The position numbers were made by a program, and so were the translations under genes. 37,899 bases of DNA from Actinomycetes bacterium (GTDB lineage Bacteria > Actinomycetota > Acidimicrobiia > Acidimicrobiales > Ilumatobacteraceae): the NCBI GenBank assembly GCA_014190235.1, contig BJGC01000020.1, positions 1-37,899 on the forward strand, written 5' to 3'. The number at the start of each line of letters is the position of its first letter. Positions within the stretch are counted from its first letter, which is position 1. The notes under the pieces were generated by a model. It ran no database searches. It was not told the DNA's origin and saw only the letters and a list, made by a program, of their open reading frames with translations. Positions 1-8,996 of this stretch are shown here, one piece after another.

Positions 1-273
1 GTGATAATTTTGGCACTCGCCGCTGATGTATATCCCGGAAGAAAATTATTGGTGGCGGGCCCCACTGACTGGGTGGGAAGAATTTCATACGGATTGTATT
101 TGTGGCAGATTCCAATTTTTCGCGTCATAGAGCGTCACGGAGCCACATTGTCAAGTGGCATACGATGCATTTTGGCTATCGGTGGTGTCTTTGCTGTGAG
201 TTCATTTTCGTGGTATGCGCTTGAGCGTCCTGTGATGAAATCACACTGGGCAAAACAGTTAGCGGGTGGTTGA
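1..273 (+). CDS. Acyltransferase-3 family protein, C-terminal fragment (cut by window edge)
   Basis: This is the last 90 residues of a membrane acyltransferase of the OafA/YrhL (acyltransferase 3) type; the 5' part lies outside the window. The diagnostic stretch is ISYGLYLWQIPIF at about residues 28-40, followed by a hydrophobic helix and the ending YALERPVM, which matches the usual C-terminus of the family. A near-identical block (SYGIYLWHYPIF) occurs in the neighbouring gene on the opposite strand, so the two are paralogues. Such enzymes O-acylate sugars of surface polysaccharides or lipids on the membrane. The gene runs convergently into its neighbour and the coding ends overlap by 15 bases. 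The first in-frame GTG at base 1 is not taken as the true start. Confidence 0.85.
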   Translation: MIILALAADVYPGRKLLVAGPTDWVGRISYGLYLWQIPIFRVIERHGATLSSGIRCILAIGGVFAVSSFSWYALERPVMKSHWAKQLAGG

Positions 274-1371
274 AAACTTGCGCTTCTTTAGACGAAGGGC
301 AGGGGTCTCAATGAGGATCCATGATGCTGTCGTGAACAGTCCTGTAAAGAAGAGAGCAATGATCACTTTGTAGATTTCGTTAGCGGTGGTCATATGTCGG
401 TCGATGAATTTAAAAATTGGATAGTGCCAAAGGTAGATCCCGTATGACGTTTTGCCAATCAAGACGATCAATCGTCCCTGAAAAAGTCGGGTCAAAGAAA
501 AGGTGTTTGTGGTGAGCCCGAGGATAAAACACCCAACGCTGACCGCGACAACGGTAAATCCTCCGTTGAACATATAGCCCGTATACAGCTTTGAAAGTTC
601 TAGATACCCCAAAAGTATGAGTAGTCCGAGTAGAGCGAGGAACTGCGAGAGTCTTATCGAGATGAGATGGTATCGATAAATAAACGCAGTGACACAGCCA
701 ATAAGCAGGGAGTCAATACGTGCATCAGTGCGCACAAAGACGGTGACTTGTTTGTAAGGAATATCGCTAGGCGTTGTCCAGAGGACATGACGATGCCAGA
801 GTACAAAAGCAATGAGGACGGCGATAAACGAAATGCTGACAATTACCCGCTTGGTGACTTTGAGCAAAAAAATGAGGATGGCTGGCCAAACTATATAAAA
901 TTGTTCTTCTATTGACAGCGACCATAGGTATCCGAGATCTCCGAATGACCTTGGAAAACTAAAGACGTACTGCCAGTTGAGATAATAAAATAAACTCGCC
1001 CAGATTCCTAAGGAAATCGAAGAGAACTCTTTCCCATCAAGAACCGTAAGGATGCTATATAAAAGTAAAAGAAAAGTGAGCGCAGGCAGTAGGCGCAGAA
1101 ATCGTCGCCCGTAAAAGCGAAGTAAGTAAATCTTGGAATGTGCTTCGTGCTCATTGAGTAGTAACGATGTAATAAGGAAACCACTTAAGACAAAAAAGAT
1201 GTCAACGCCGAGGTAGCCACCACGAAAGAAATGATTAATAAAAGTGATTCCGGTGAGCCCTTGCGGAGCCAAAACTTCGAAGTGACTCACTAAAACGAGG
1301 AGAACTGCCACACCACGTAGACCATCCAGTGATGTGACGTGACCGAGGCGTTGGATTTGTGTTTCAGCCAC
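259..1371 (-). CDS. Acyltransferase-3 family membrane O-acyltransferase
   Basis: About 370 residues, the usual length for the OafA/YrhL family, with roughly ten hydrophobic helices. Visible marks are TSLDGLRGVAVLLVLVSHF near the N-terminus (catalytic-type His after helix 1), FFVLSGFLIT, the arginine-rich RRFLRLLPAL, SLSIEEQFYIVWP and SYGIYLWHYPIF near the end. The expected role is transfer of an acyl group to a sugar of a surface glycan. I chose GTG at 1371, which overlaps the stop of the upstream oxygenase gene by 8 bases and leaves a short cytoplasmic N-terminus; an ATG at 1419 would add 16 residues that do not resemble the family. It is the last gene of a coupled minus-strand series starting at 6965. 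The acceptor is unknown. Confidence 0.88.
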   Translation of the reverse strand: MAETQIQRLGHVTSLDGLRGVAVLLVLVSHFEVLAPQGLTGITFINHFFRGGYLGVDIFFVLSGFLITSLLLNEHEAHSKIYLLRFYGRRFLRLLPALTFLLLLYSILTVLDGKEFSSISLGIWASLFYYLNWQYVFSFPRSFGDLGYLWSLSIEEQFYIVWPAILIFLLKVTKRVIVSISFIAVLIAFVLWHRHVLWTTPSDIPYKQVTVFVRTDARIDSLLIGCVTAFIYRYHLISIRLSQFLALLGLLILLGYLELSKLYTGYMFNGGFTVVAVSVGCFILGLTTNTFSLTRLFQGRLIVLIGKTSYGIYLWHYPIFKFIDRHMTTANEIYKVIIALFFTGLFTTASWILIETPALRLKKRKFSTTR

Positions 1372-2230
1372 GACGAGTGTGACGCACGCGATCAACGAGT
1401 TGCAACGCACGGTTGGCAAGTGAATTGGATATTCCGAGGCGACGCTTGGCCATATCGAAAATGCGCAAAGTCATTTTGTCAAGATAGATCAGGATTCCTT
1501 TAGAACCATCAGTTGGTCGAGCACGGTATTCAGTTGATCGCACAATTGGTTTATCTTCGTACGTGAAGTAATACAGCGCCATGGACCGCCTTGCGATGCC
1601 GTCAGGGCACTGCAATGGATCAGGGTGCCCATGAAATGATGTTGTATCGGTGGCAAAAATAAGAACCCGATTGCCGAGTGGCTGCACGACTGTTTCTGCA
1701 TGCGACATTGTGGCATCCCAAAGCTCAAGCCCGCCACCATATTCAGGGAGCCAGTTTTCATTGCAATAGAGCAATAGATTTAGACGCCGTTTCCAATGAC
1801 GCTGATGCGGATGAACCGTGAAGTCCGCATGCATATTGAGAAATCCACCGCGCAGGGACTGATGAAGTCCGCCTCCCTCAAAGGTGGGATCCGTGATGAG
1901 ATTGGGTATCCCCGTGAGATCTTCTAGGAGTGAGACAAATTCGGGAGTATTAAGTTCGGTAGCGATTTGTTGCAATGTTGGACCCCATGTGGAGGGATTG
2001 GAGTTGGCGAATTTTCTTTCATTGACGTGTAAATATCCGGTCCATTGCTCTTTGCTGACGACATCAAAGTCAGCCATTGCTTGATGAAAAACTTGTGAAG
2101 GAAGGAAGTTATCGATGACAATGTGTTTGTAGGGATGAGCAGTAGCAAACTCCTCTTTGAGTACCGGAAGTCGTTCGCGAAGAGCCTTGAGATCAAGCGC
2201 CGTAAAGTCTGAGGAAGAAGGGCTACTCAT
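1364..2230 (-). CDS. 2OG-Fe(II) oxygenase (prolyl-4-hydroxylase-like) protein
   Basis: A 288-residue cytosolic protein with the iron-binding triad of 2-oxoglutarate dioxygenases: H134-x-D136 in LNMHADFTVH, and H200 in TSFHGHPDP. Arg214/Arg215 are placed to bind the 2OG carboxylate. The block RRLNLLLYCNENW...YGGGLELWD is typical of the 2OG-FeII_Oxy_3 (P4Hc-like) fold. It would hydroxylate a substrate using O2 and 2-oxoglutarate. Its start overlaps the end of the glycosyltransferase/methyltransferase fusion by 4 bases (ATGA), so it is probably translationally coupled. By context the substrate may be a sugar, lipid or protein of the glycan pathway; that is inference. No signal peptide is seen. 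Confidence 0.85.
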   Translation of the reverse strand: MSSPSSSDFTALDLKALRERLPVLKEEFATAHPYKHIVIDNFLPSQVFHQAMADFDVVSKEQWTGYLHVNERKFANSNPSTWGPTLQQIATELNTPEFVSLLEDLTGIPNLITDPTFEGGGLHQSLRGGFLNMHADFTVHPHQRHWKRRLNLLLYCNENWLPEYGGGLELWDATMSHAETVVQPLGNRVLIFATDTTSFHGHPDPLQCPDGIARRSMALYYFTYEDKPIVRSTEYRARPTDGSKGILIYLDKMTLRIFDMAKRRLGISNSLANRALQLVDRVRHTRRG

Positions 2231-3684
2231 GGCTTGAGTTCGTAGATGAATTGGTAGGCGAAGAACGGAGGGCGAATCTTGACGAGTGCAAAGTCAATGA
2301 GACGAAGTGGCGCAATGATGAATCTTGGGACCTTCGTGTTGCCCCGCGAAAGGACATCAAAAGGAAATCCAGTACACGCAACTCGTTGCACGCTATACCC
2401 AGCAGAGCGAGCAAGTCGCTCAAAACTTCGACGAGTGAAGAAGCGCACGTGGGTTCGGTCAAGAATTCCGCGGCGATCGTAGTCAAAGAATCCGAACATG
2501 GTTCGTACGCGTGGATACCAATGTCCGAAGTTCGGAATGCTCACGAGAAGACTTCCGCCAGGGGCAACGACGGCACGAAGGTCATTAAGTAATGCGTCGG
2601 GTCGTCGCACATGCTCGACGACGTCTGCGCACAAAATAATGTCGAATGGTCCAGGAAGATCTTTGGGGAGACCGTGGTCAAGGTCAGCCTGAATAAACTT
2701 GTCAAGACGATCTTCGACAAGATCATGGCACTCAACGTCAATACCCACGACGACATGACCAAGTGCGCGCACACGCTCACCAAGAGAGCCATCAGAACAT
2801 CCAACATCTAAGACATGGCAGTGAGATTTTTTGCTGAGTTGACGAAGCAAGACCCCGTGCGATGAATCAGCGGAAGTTTTCATTTCGTACGCATGATTTT
2901 GTGTGACGTATTTGCCGGAGCCAAGACCCATTTTATGAAGCCGATAGCGGAATGTCTCGACCATGACTTGACGGCCATATTTGAGACCATCAACGTGGCA
3001 AATTTCATCTCCATAGTACGTAGGTATTGGGATTTCAACAATTCGAGCCCCTGAGGCGTGTAATTGTAAAATGATCTGCGTATCAAAATCAAATCCATCT
3101 GAGTTGCGCTGGAGAGCAAGTTTTTGCAACGCCGACATTGAGTAAGCGCGATAGCCACTGTGCCACTCAGAGAGATCGGTTCCGGCCATTGCATTTTCCC
3201 AGCGAGTTAAAATTTTATTCCCGATGAATTTATAGAGGGGCATTCCTCCACGTCGAGCAGCGCCTTGTTCGAGCATGCGTGAACCAAACACTGCATCAGC
3301 GGAGCCATTGAGCAATGGCGCAATCATCTCGGGCAACATTTCAGGGGCGTATTGACCGTCTCCGTGGAGCAACACTATGACGTCAAGACCAAGTTCATGG
3401 GCCCACGCGTATCCTGCTTTTTGGTTACCGCCGTATCCTAAGTTGATTGGATGCCGCACAACATGAAGAGGCAAATGAGTAGTTGAGCGCTGGTATGCGA
3501 GTGCTGCATCATGTGTCTGGTCATGGCTTGCATCGTCACACACGAGCACCGCCGAAATCTGAGGCGCAAACTCGCTGGGAATACGGTCAAGAACATTTGT
3601 CAAGGTGTTCTCGGCATTGTATGCGACAATCAAGACTCCAATTTTTGGTGGTGAAGGTTGCATGTCCTGAGTATACGAGCTCAC
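2227..3684 (-). CDS. Glycosyltransferase family 2 fused to a class I SAM methyltransferase
   Basis: A 485-residue two-domain protein. Residues about 14-245 are a GT2 domain of the dolichyl-phosphate-mannose-synthase type: VLIVAYNAENTL, VCDDASHDQT, LHGDGQYAPEM (HGD at 107-109 in the DxD place) and SGYRAYS. Residues about 270-485 form a class I methyltransferase: motif I VLDVGCSDGS at 291-300, acidic VVGIDVE, then ILCADVVEHV and PGGSLLVSIPN. It probably makes a polyprenyl-phosphate sugar and methylates the same or a linked product. The GTG start overlaps the upstream stop by 4 bases (GTGA at 3684); an ATG seven codons inside, at 3663, is a possible alternative. No C-terminal membrane helices, so the GT2 half would be a soluble or peripheral enzyme. 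Confidence 0.88.
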   Translation of the reverse strand: MSSYTQDMQPSPPKIGVLIVAYNAENTLTNVLDRIPSEFAPQISAVLVCDDASHDQTHDAALAYQRSTTHLPLHVVRHPINLGYGGNQKAGYAWAHELGLDVIVLLHGDGQYAPEMLPEMIAPLLNGSADAVFGSRMLEQGAARRGGMPLYKFIGNKILTRWENAMAGTDLSEWHSGYRAYSMSALQKLALQRNSDGFDFDTQIILQLHASGARIVEIPIPTYYGDEICHVDGLKYGRQVMVETFRYRLHKMGLGSGKYVTQNHAYEMKTSADSSHGVLLRQLSKKSHCHVLDVGCSDGSLGERVRALGHVVVGIDVECHDLVEDRLDKFIQADLDHGLPKDLPGPFDIILCADVVEHVRRPDALLNDLRAVVAPGGSLLVSIPNFGHWYPRVRTMFGFFDYDRRGILDRTHVRFFTRRSFERLARSAGYSVQRVACTGFPFDVLSRGNTKVPRFIIAPLRLIDFALVKIRPPFFAYQFIYELKP

Positions 3685-6600
3685 GATTTTTGTTCCGTTC
3701 GAGCTAGCTCAACTGACGTGTCACCAAGTGGGGCATCAGACTGCAAGAGAATTGTTTGAGTCTCCCATCCAAACCATGTTGGACATGACGCTACTTGTGC
3801 GCCACCAATGTGCTTTCCTTTGGCGGTGGAAAAAGAGATAGCACGCTTTGCGTCGAGGGATATGTCATAGAGAAGAAGTTTGTTCTGGCTGAAACCACTT
3901 TGACTGCGAAGAATGATCCATGAGAAGTCAGTGAAATTTGTCGGCAAATTTAGCAAGGTGAGGTATCTGGATTCGCCACTCAAGCCAATCAGGACTTTGC
4001 CGTTTTCAGATGCACGCAGAACTGGCGGATCGAATTCTCCCGTGACTTGGCCGACGACTGGTGTCATGACTTTCATCTCGATTCCGTTGACACGCAAGGA
4101 AGAAAGTGATGGCGCTGTCCCAAATAATCGGGTGAGTGGTATTAAAGTATTATCCTGTATTGCGAAGATAGCGATATTTGAATCTGTGACATCTGGAGTA
4201 GTGAGCGGAATTTCAAACCAAAATCCAGGGGCAGGGCCAGTAGCAAAGATGCCTATTCCCAAGTCGCTTCGTGGTTGCGAGGTTGTGCCGACATGGAGCA
4301 CCGTGTTGTTTTGGGAAACAACAATCGTGGTGGGAGTTTTGCCAAGACTCGGGGTCCAGCCGTGAAGGGTCAGCATCCCGGTGACTTCTGTGCGAGTGAT
4401 TAGTGTTCCAGCAGAGTCTGGTCGCGTTGGCATGAACTGCCCTGCATGTCCCCATTCGCATGTGACGACTGATTCTTCGGTGGTTGCATCAAAACTATTG
4501 CGGAGCATGCGCCGAGACTCGCTGGTCGAGACTCGCGCAGGTGCTGTCAGCGCAAGGCCTGCACCCGGCGCAAGGTCGTTGCGAATGAGCATCGTTTCTC
4601 CGAGGTATTCAATCCATGGCGAATAATTACGCAGAACGTATTCGCTGATGTCGTAGTGGCGGACAGCGTTTTCAACTTGATCCCATTCATTGAGACCACC
4701 TGCAGATGCGTACACAACAACTTCAGGGCGTTGTTCTCGCATTGAGTTAATGACTTGAGCCTGGCTTTTTGCAGTTGCACTTTGCACGACGTAACTGAAT
4801 TGTGTGGCCGGAACTTGATTGAGTAAAAAGTTGTATAAAGATGATGAATTGCTGAAGTCATAGACATGAGCATTTTTTCCGATATTTTCTTTAAAGAAAG
4901 TTCTTAAAGCAGCAACCTTATTGACATAGGCAGTGTCGGCGTAGTAACCCAATCGAGGAACGGTGGCTGGATAATTAGCAATAGTGTGTAGACGACTCGG
5001 TAGGGATGTCACGGTCCGGTCGAGCGCACTCACCAAAGGTGCACCAGGCAAGAGAAGTAGGGGTCCAATAAAGAGCCAAATCCAAGAAGAAGAACGAATT
5101 CGACTGCCAGCAATTCGAAATGGCTGGACAAGGTCTCCGAGTAATTCTCCGCTACGTTGGACCACATAGATCAAGACAGGCAACATCGCAATGAGCGATT
5201 GGTAGACGTGGGAGTCTGGCCGTGTTGTTGTCTTGCGGAAAAAGAGAGCACCACCAACTGCAAGCGCAACAATTGTCCAGTCTTGGCTCGAGACGGTTCT
5301 GCGGGTACGAAAACGCCAAATAAGAAAGAAGCCAACGATGAGCACGAGTATTGGAGTGATTACTAAAATACCGGTAGGTGTTTGGTAGTTATCTGGGTCA
5401 ACATTTAGTGGAACAGCAGTTTCGAGATACCAGCCCGCAGGAAATGTTCGCCACCAACTTGTGAAGCCCGAAAGAACATTGGCTCGATCAAGAATGACAC
5501 CGGCTGCGGTAACGCTCAGTACTCCGCATAATCCGAGCCGCAATGTGAGTGATCGTAGCGACCATGGTTTGGTGCCCTCTCGCCAGCCGTAGAGATCGAT
5601 GACCACTGCCACAAGGCCAACAGCAATGAGATAGACAATCATTTCTGATGCCAAAATTGTTGTGATGACGAGTGAGGTGGCAAGGGCCAACGCACTTATC
5701 CAACTGCGTTTCTTGAAAAACCACAAGATCGGAATACCGATGAGTGCAAGCGGAATAAAACGGAAGATAAAGAGCGTTGGATCACCCCGCAATACGTCGG
5801 CAAAGCCCCATAAGAATTTTTGTGGGAAAAAGAAAAATAGAGCGACAATACTCAAAAATGCGACATTATTTTTAGCGAAAACTGCTGAGCAGAGATATAG
5901 AGAGACGACAAGTAGTGGGATAAAGATAAGTTCTGTTCCGGCGACGAGCCCCCAAAACGATGTCCCGAAGAGTTCAAAACTGATTTTCGGAACAATGGCT
6001 GCGGGAAGAAATCCGACGTTAAAGAAAAAATCTCTCCACGGTAGTTGTCCCATTTGCCAACGAAGGCCACCAGTAAGGCTTTCTCCATGATGGAAAACAT
6101 CAAGTTCGGAAACGTCCCCCACCGCGTGACTTGTAAATAGAAAAAGAAGGACAGGAACCGTTAAAAATGTGATTCGAGCACGTTCTAATGCAGCGATGAC
6201 TGCTGGTCGTCTCTGAATGATTCGGCGTATATCAAAGGCGACTAATGCAGCCGTCGGAATGAGAACCCAAGAGAGTGGCAGCCACGCAAGCGAACGAGTT
6301 GTGTTCTCACTCGCAACAAAGACCGTGGTTTTATGAGAGACGTACCACACTGCTGGTAGCGATAGCCACGTTGCGATGATTGTGAGTGTTGACCTCAGAG
6401 TTTGTGCACGACGATGAGTATCAGTGGTGCCTGAGAGTCGCACCAATGTCTGCCCGATGGCCCATGGCGTGAGACCTCCAATAATTGATCCGACAACAAG
6501 GATGATCCAGACATGTTGAGATGTAACAGGACGACCCTCAACGAACGCCACTAATAATGTGAGAGCAACAACGCCCGAGCGCAGTATTCCCAGGACAGGT

Positions 6601-6965
6601 GGTGTCGTGCGGTTTGGTTCGTCTGAAGAACTGAGCCAGATTTGCAGATTTTGTGAGTCACTTTTATCTGGCAAGAGTGATGCCAGGAATTGCAGACGTC
6701 GTGCCAAGCGTGGGATGAGCATGTAGGTGCCAAGGGCCACTGCGGGCAAGATGGTGACCCAGATGACAAATACCCACCACAAGTGATTTGGGTCATAGTT
6801 ATAGATGAGTGCATAACCCATGTGGTCTGTCTGGGGCGGGGAGAACACAGGCAGCAAGAGTGAGCAGGTAAGTGCTGCGCACGAGCCGGCAAAGACTGAC
6901 ACCAAGGAACGAACGGTGTAGCGAAATGCCATCGCAAGAATTTGTCCAATGTTCATGGTTTCCAC
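3681..6965 (-). CDS. Large polytopic membrane protein, putative GT-C glycosyltransferase
   Basis: A 1094-residue protein with many hydrophobic helices over roughly residues 15-640 and a long, mostly soluble C-terminal part. The loop after the mid-protein helices reads ELDVFHHGE...GLRWQMGQLPWRDFFFNVG (Asp289 and Glu295), which resembles the first catalytic loop of GT-C enzymes that use lipid-linked sugars (acidic pair, 'G.xPyRDf', then a helix). The C-terminal half has a segment like the periplasmic tails of such enzymes and a beta-rich region. I infer transfer of a sugar from polyprenyl-phosphate outside the membrane; the exact family is not recognised. The start is GTG 6965, seven bases after a TAGAGT -10-like box, so it likely has its own leaderless promoter and heads the coupled genes below. 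Confidence 0.7.
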   Translation of the reverse strand: METMNIGQILAMAFRYTVRSLVSVFAGSCAALTCSLLLPVFSPPQTDHMGYALIYNYDPNHLWWVFVIWVTILPAVALGTYMLIPRLARRLQFLASLLPDKSDSQNLQIWLSSSDEPNRTTPPVLGILRSGVVALTLLVAFVEGRPVTSQHVWIILVVGSIIGGLTPWAIGQTLVRLSGTTDTHRRAQTLRSTLTIIATWLSLPAVWYVSHKTTVFVASENTTRSLAWLPLSWVLIPTAALVAFDIRRIIQRRPAVIAALERARITFLTVPVLLFLFTSHAVGDVSELDVFHHGESLTGGLRWQMGQLPWRDFFFNVGFLPAAIVPKISFELFGTSFWGLVAGTELIFIPLLVVSLYLCSAVFAKNNVAFLSIVALFFFFPQKFLWGFADVLRGDPTLFIFRFIPLALIGIPILWFFKKRSWISALALATSLVITTILASEMIVYLIAVGLVAVVIDLYGWREGTKPWSLRSLTLRLGLCGVLSVTAAGVILDRANVLSGFTSWWRTFPAGWYLETAVPLNVDPDNYQTPTGILVITPILVLIVGFFLIWRFRTRRTVSSQDWTIVALAVGGALFFRKTTTRPDSHVYQSLIAMLPVLIYVVQRSGELLGDLVQPFRIAGSRIRSSSWIWLFIGPLLLLPGAPLVSALDRTVTSLPSRLHTIANYPATVPRLGYYADTAYVNKVAALRTFFKENIGKNAHVYDFSNSSSLYNFLLNQVPATQFSYVVQSATAKSQAQVINSMREQRPEVVVYASAGGLNEWDQVENAVRHYDISEYVLRNYSPWIEYLGETMLIRNDLAPGAGLALTAPARVSTSESRRMLRNSFDATTEESVVTCEWGHAGQFMPTRPDSAGTLITRTEVTGMLTLHGWTPSLGKTPTTIVVSQNNTVLHVGTTSQPRSDLGIGIFATGPAPGFWFEIPLTTPDVTDSNIAIFAIQDNTLIPLTRLFGTAPSLSSLRVNGIEMKVMTPVVGQVTGEFDPPVLRASENGKVLIGLSGESRYLTLLNLPTNFTDFSWIILRSQSGFSQNKLLLYDISLDAKRAISFSTAKGKHIGGAQVASCPTWFGWETQTILLQSDAPLGDTSVELARTEQKS

Positions 6966-6972
6966 ATCTGAG

Positions 6973-6978
6973 ACTCTA
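6973..6978 (-). promoter_or_regulatory. -10 box of a leaderless promoter for the 1094-residue membrane protein
   Basis: TAGAGT on the minus strand, followed by 7 bases and then the GTG start at 6965. It fits TANNNT at the distance expected when transcription begins at or near the start codon. No clear -35 element. Confidence 0.45.
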
Positions 6979-7007
6979 CTTCTCAGCGCATTGCGTGACG
7001 AGATGGA

Positions 7008-7616
7008 CTAGTTCGTTGTGGGGGATGCGCTGATGTGAATCCATTCGTTGTAAGTGAACCAACGGCCAAAGAAGGCAGGGAACGGGAACGATTGACGCGA
7101 GAGTTCACTGTATGTAACGGAGGCAGCAAGTTGTGCAAGAGCATCAAGATCGAAATACGTGACATGGGTTGAATCGGAGGCATATCCGCGTTGTTGTGGG
7201 CAGATAATAATGAGCTTGCCAGAGGGCACGAGGTACTGAAGGTATGTGTGTAATAAAGCACGAGCATCAGAGAGAGTGAGATGCTCAAGAACATGAGAGA
7301 GCAGAATCGTGTCAAACTTTTTGTGTGCAGTGTCAGGTAATGCCGTGAACTCATCGGGAGTGTAAGCATTAAAGCCTCGCTCCCTGCAGACTTTAATGCT
7401 CATCAAATTATGGTCAACACCAACAGCGCGAGAACCAAGAAAATGGAGGTTGCGCCCAATTCCGCAACCGACTTCAAGAACTTCTCCAGTGGCTATTCGC
7501 CGAGTCTTCCAGCGATATGGTTGCCCACCGACCAGACGCGAGATGAAGCGGCCCGAAAGTGCAGTGAGCCTATTCGTGTATGCCTCTGATTGCGTAGATG
7601 AATTCTCTATGTTCAT
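7008..7616 (-). CDS. Class I SAM-dependent methyltransferase
   Basis: About 202 residues with a Methyltransf_11/23-type core: motif I VLEVGCGIGRN, the following acidic VGVDHN, the FDTILLSHVLEHL segment, and LVPSGKLIIICPQ. There is no membrane segment. I chose ATG at 7616 because it overlaps the upstream gene's stop by 4 bases (ATGA); a start at 7649 would add 11 residues lying wholly inside the upstream gene. It is coupled to the GT-C protein upstream and sits in the glycan cluster, so a lipid-linked or nucleotide sugar substrate is plausible. The substrate cannot be told from sequence alone. Confidence 0.85.
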   Translation of the reverse strand: MNIENSSTQSEAYTNRLTALSGRFISRLVGGQPYRWKTRRIATGEVLEVGCGIGRNLHFLGSRAVGVDHNLMSIKVCRERGFNAYTPDEFTALPDTAHKKFDTILLSHVLEHLTLSDARALLHTYLQYLVPSGKLIIICPQQRGYASDSTHVTYFDLDALAQLAASVTYSELSRQSFPFPAFFGRWFTYNEWIHISASPTTN

Positions 7617-8938
7617 CCGACCAGAACCGCGTAGGTGCAAATGATCCAAGCACTGCCACCAAATAAGCCGAGAAGAACATCACCGACACGCCCTTTGCTC
7701 TGCGATGCGATTGCAATGACATAGACCGGAAGCAGGCACACTGCATATCGTCCTTCTGCTCCGACAAGGATTCCGGATGTGATTGCTGTTCCGATAATAA
7801 AAATTGGTGCACCCACCAAGCCAGCGAGACCAGCGTAGAGGCTCAGAGATGCGATGTCGTTGCCTTTGCGCGCGCGTAGTGCAGTCACAATTAGGGCGCC
7901 GATGAGCAATGGGAATACGAGAGATCGCATGAGTGAAACGTATTGATTAAAAAACCTTGCATTGTCAAAGCCGCGACTGGGTGGAAACCAAGTCAGTAAA
8001 ACTTCTGGATTGAGGAGATGTTTCAGCGGAGGTATTCCGTCAAATTTCAACATGATTGTTTGGGGAACAATGTCTGCACTAATTGTGGCCCTGAGTCTGT
8101 CAAAAAGAACCCATGCTCCGGATGTGAGTGCGCCAGCGGCAAACATCAGCAATGGGGCTCTAATCGGTGACAGTTCGCCTTGTTCATTGCGTTTTTGCAA
8201 GAGTGCATCAATCAGTAGCCATGTCACCACCGCCAGAAGCATGACGAGATTTGTCAGTTTTGTAAAACCAACAAGGGCGCCAACAAGAATTAACCAACGA
8301 GTACTGAGTAGACCTTTTTTCCAGCGAATTGCAGCGAGTAGAGCGCCACTGCCCGCCAACATGGCAAATGAATCAGGGGTCACAATCGATGCCGAGTGCA
8401 GCGCTCCTGGCAATGTGAGCAGAAGTGCTAGCCCAGCGAGTAACGGAAACGATCGCACGCCTAGTTGTCGGCCAGCAGCGAAGGTCGCAACAAAACCAAA
8501 CCCAAAGAGCAACGCACTCATGAGGCGAGCCCCATCAATTGCGCCATCAAGAATTCCGAGACCACGCAATGTTCGACCGGAGATGCCAGAGAGGATGTAA
8601 TAGGTTGGCGGATGTGGCGAGGCGGTTTGCCACCCATCATCACGAAACGCTACGGGGTCAAAGGTGGTGGAATTGCATGCGGGGTCGAGCCAGGCGTAGT
8701 CAATGCCGCGACATGCTTCTTCGTGCATTGCATCTTGGCCAAGTTTGTCGCCGAGTTTTGGAACGTGCCCTTTTGTGATCTGAAGTGCGTAGTCAAGATG
8801 TCGAAGTTCGTCGATGGGTGAGAATTGTGAGTACTCAACGATGTGAATGAAAGCAGGGATAAAGGCAATCAGGAAAGCGACGAGATAGGGAGCCAGGCGA
8901 GACAGGGTTTTCGGCGCAAAATAACGCTGCAATGACAT
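7613..8938 (-). CDS. Polytopic membrane protein, GT-C / PMT-like glycosyltransferase
   Basis: About 441 residues with some ten hydrophobic helices. After the first helix comes SPIDELRHLDYALQITKGHVP, the acidic first loop (Asp-Glu, then His and Tyr, then 'xGxxP') typical of GT39-like enzymes that take sugar from polyprenyl-phosphate. A long external loop with two cysteines follows (EACRGIDYAW...DPACNS), then HPPTYYIL. The likely role is glycosyl transfer to a lipid, glycan or protein on the outer face. I chose ATG 8938, which lies 6 bases after a TAGTCT box; GTG 8944 would add two residues. It heads a two-gene unit with the methyltransferase and is divergent from the DUF2304 gene. Confidence 0.78.
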   Translation of the reverse strand: MSLQRYFAPKTLSRLAPYLVAFLIAFIPAFIHIVEYSQFSPIDELRHLDYALQITKGHVPKLGDKLGQDAMHEEACRGIDYAWLDPACNSTTFDPVAFRDDGWQTASPHPPTYYILSGISGRTLRGLGILDGAIDGARLMSALLFGFGFVATFAAGRQLGVRSFPLLAGLALLLTLPGALHSASIVTPDSFAMLAGSGALLAAIRWKKGLLSTRWLILVGALVGFTKLTNLVMLLAVVTWLLIDALLQKRNEQGELSPIRAPLLMFAAGALTSGAWVLFDRLRATISADIVPQTIMLKFDGIPPLKHLLNPEVLLTWFPPSRGFDNARFFNQYVSLMRSLVFPLLIGALIVTALRARKGNDIASLSLYAGLAGLVGAPIFIIGTAITSGILVGAEGRYAVCLLPVYVIAIASQSKGRVGDVLLGLFGGSAWIICTYAVLVG

Positions 8939-8944
8939 CTCCAC

Positions 8945-8950
8945 AGACTA
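8945..8950 (-). promoter_or_regulatory. -10 box of a leaderless promoter for the 441-residue membrane protein
   Basis: TAGTCT on the minus strand, 6 bases before ATG 8938. It is the mirror of the arrangement found 40 bases away for the divergent DUF2304 gene. Confidence 0.45.
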
Positions 8951-8984
8951 ATAGCCATTGATCATTGAGGGGATGCTTCTGCTT

Positions 8985-8990
8985 TAGACT
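8985..8990 (+). promoter_or_regulatory. -10 box of a leaderless promoter for the DUF2304 gene
   Basis: TAGACT, then GTGGCA, then GTG at 8997. The distance of 6 bases favours GTG 8997 over GTG 8991 as the start codon. Confidence 0.45.
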
Positions 8991-8996
8991 GTGGCA

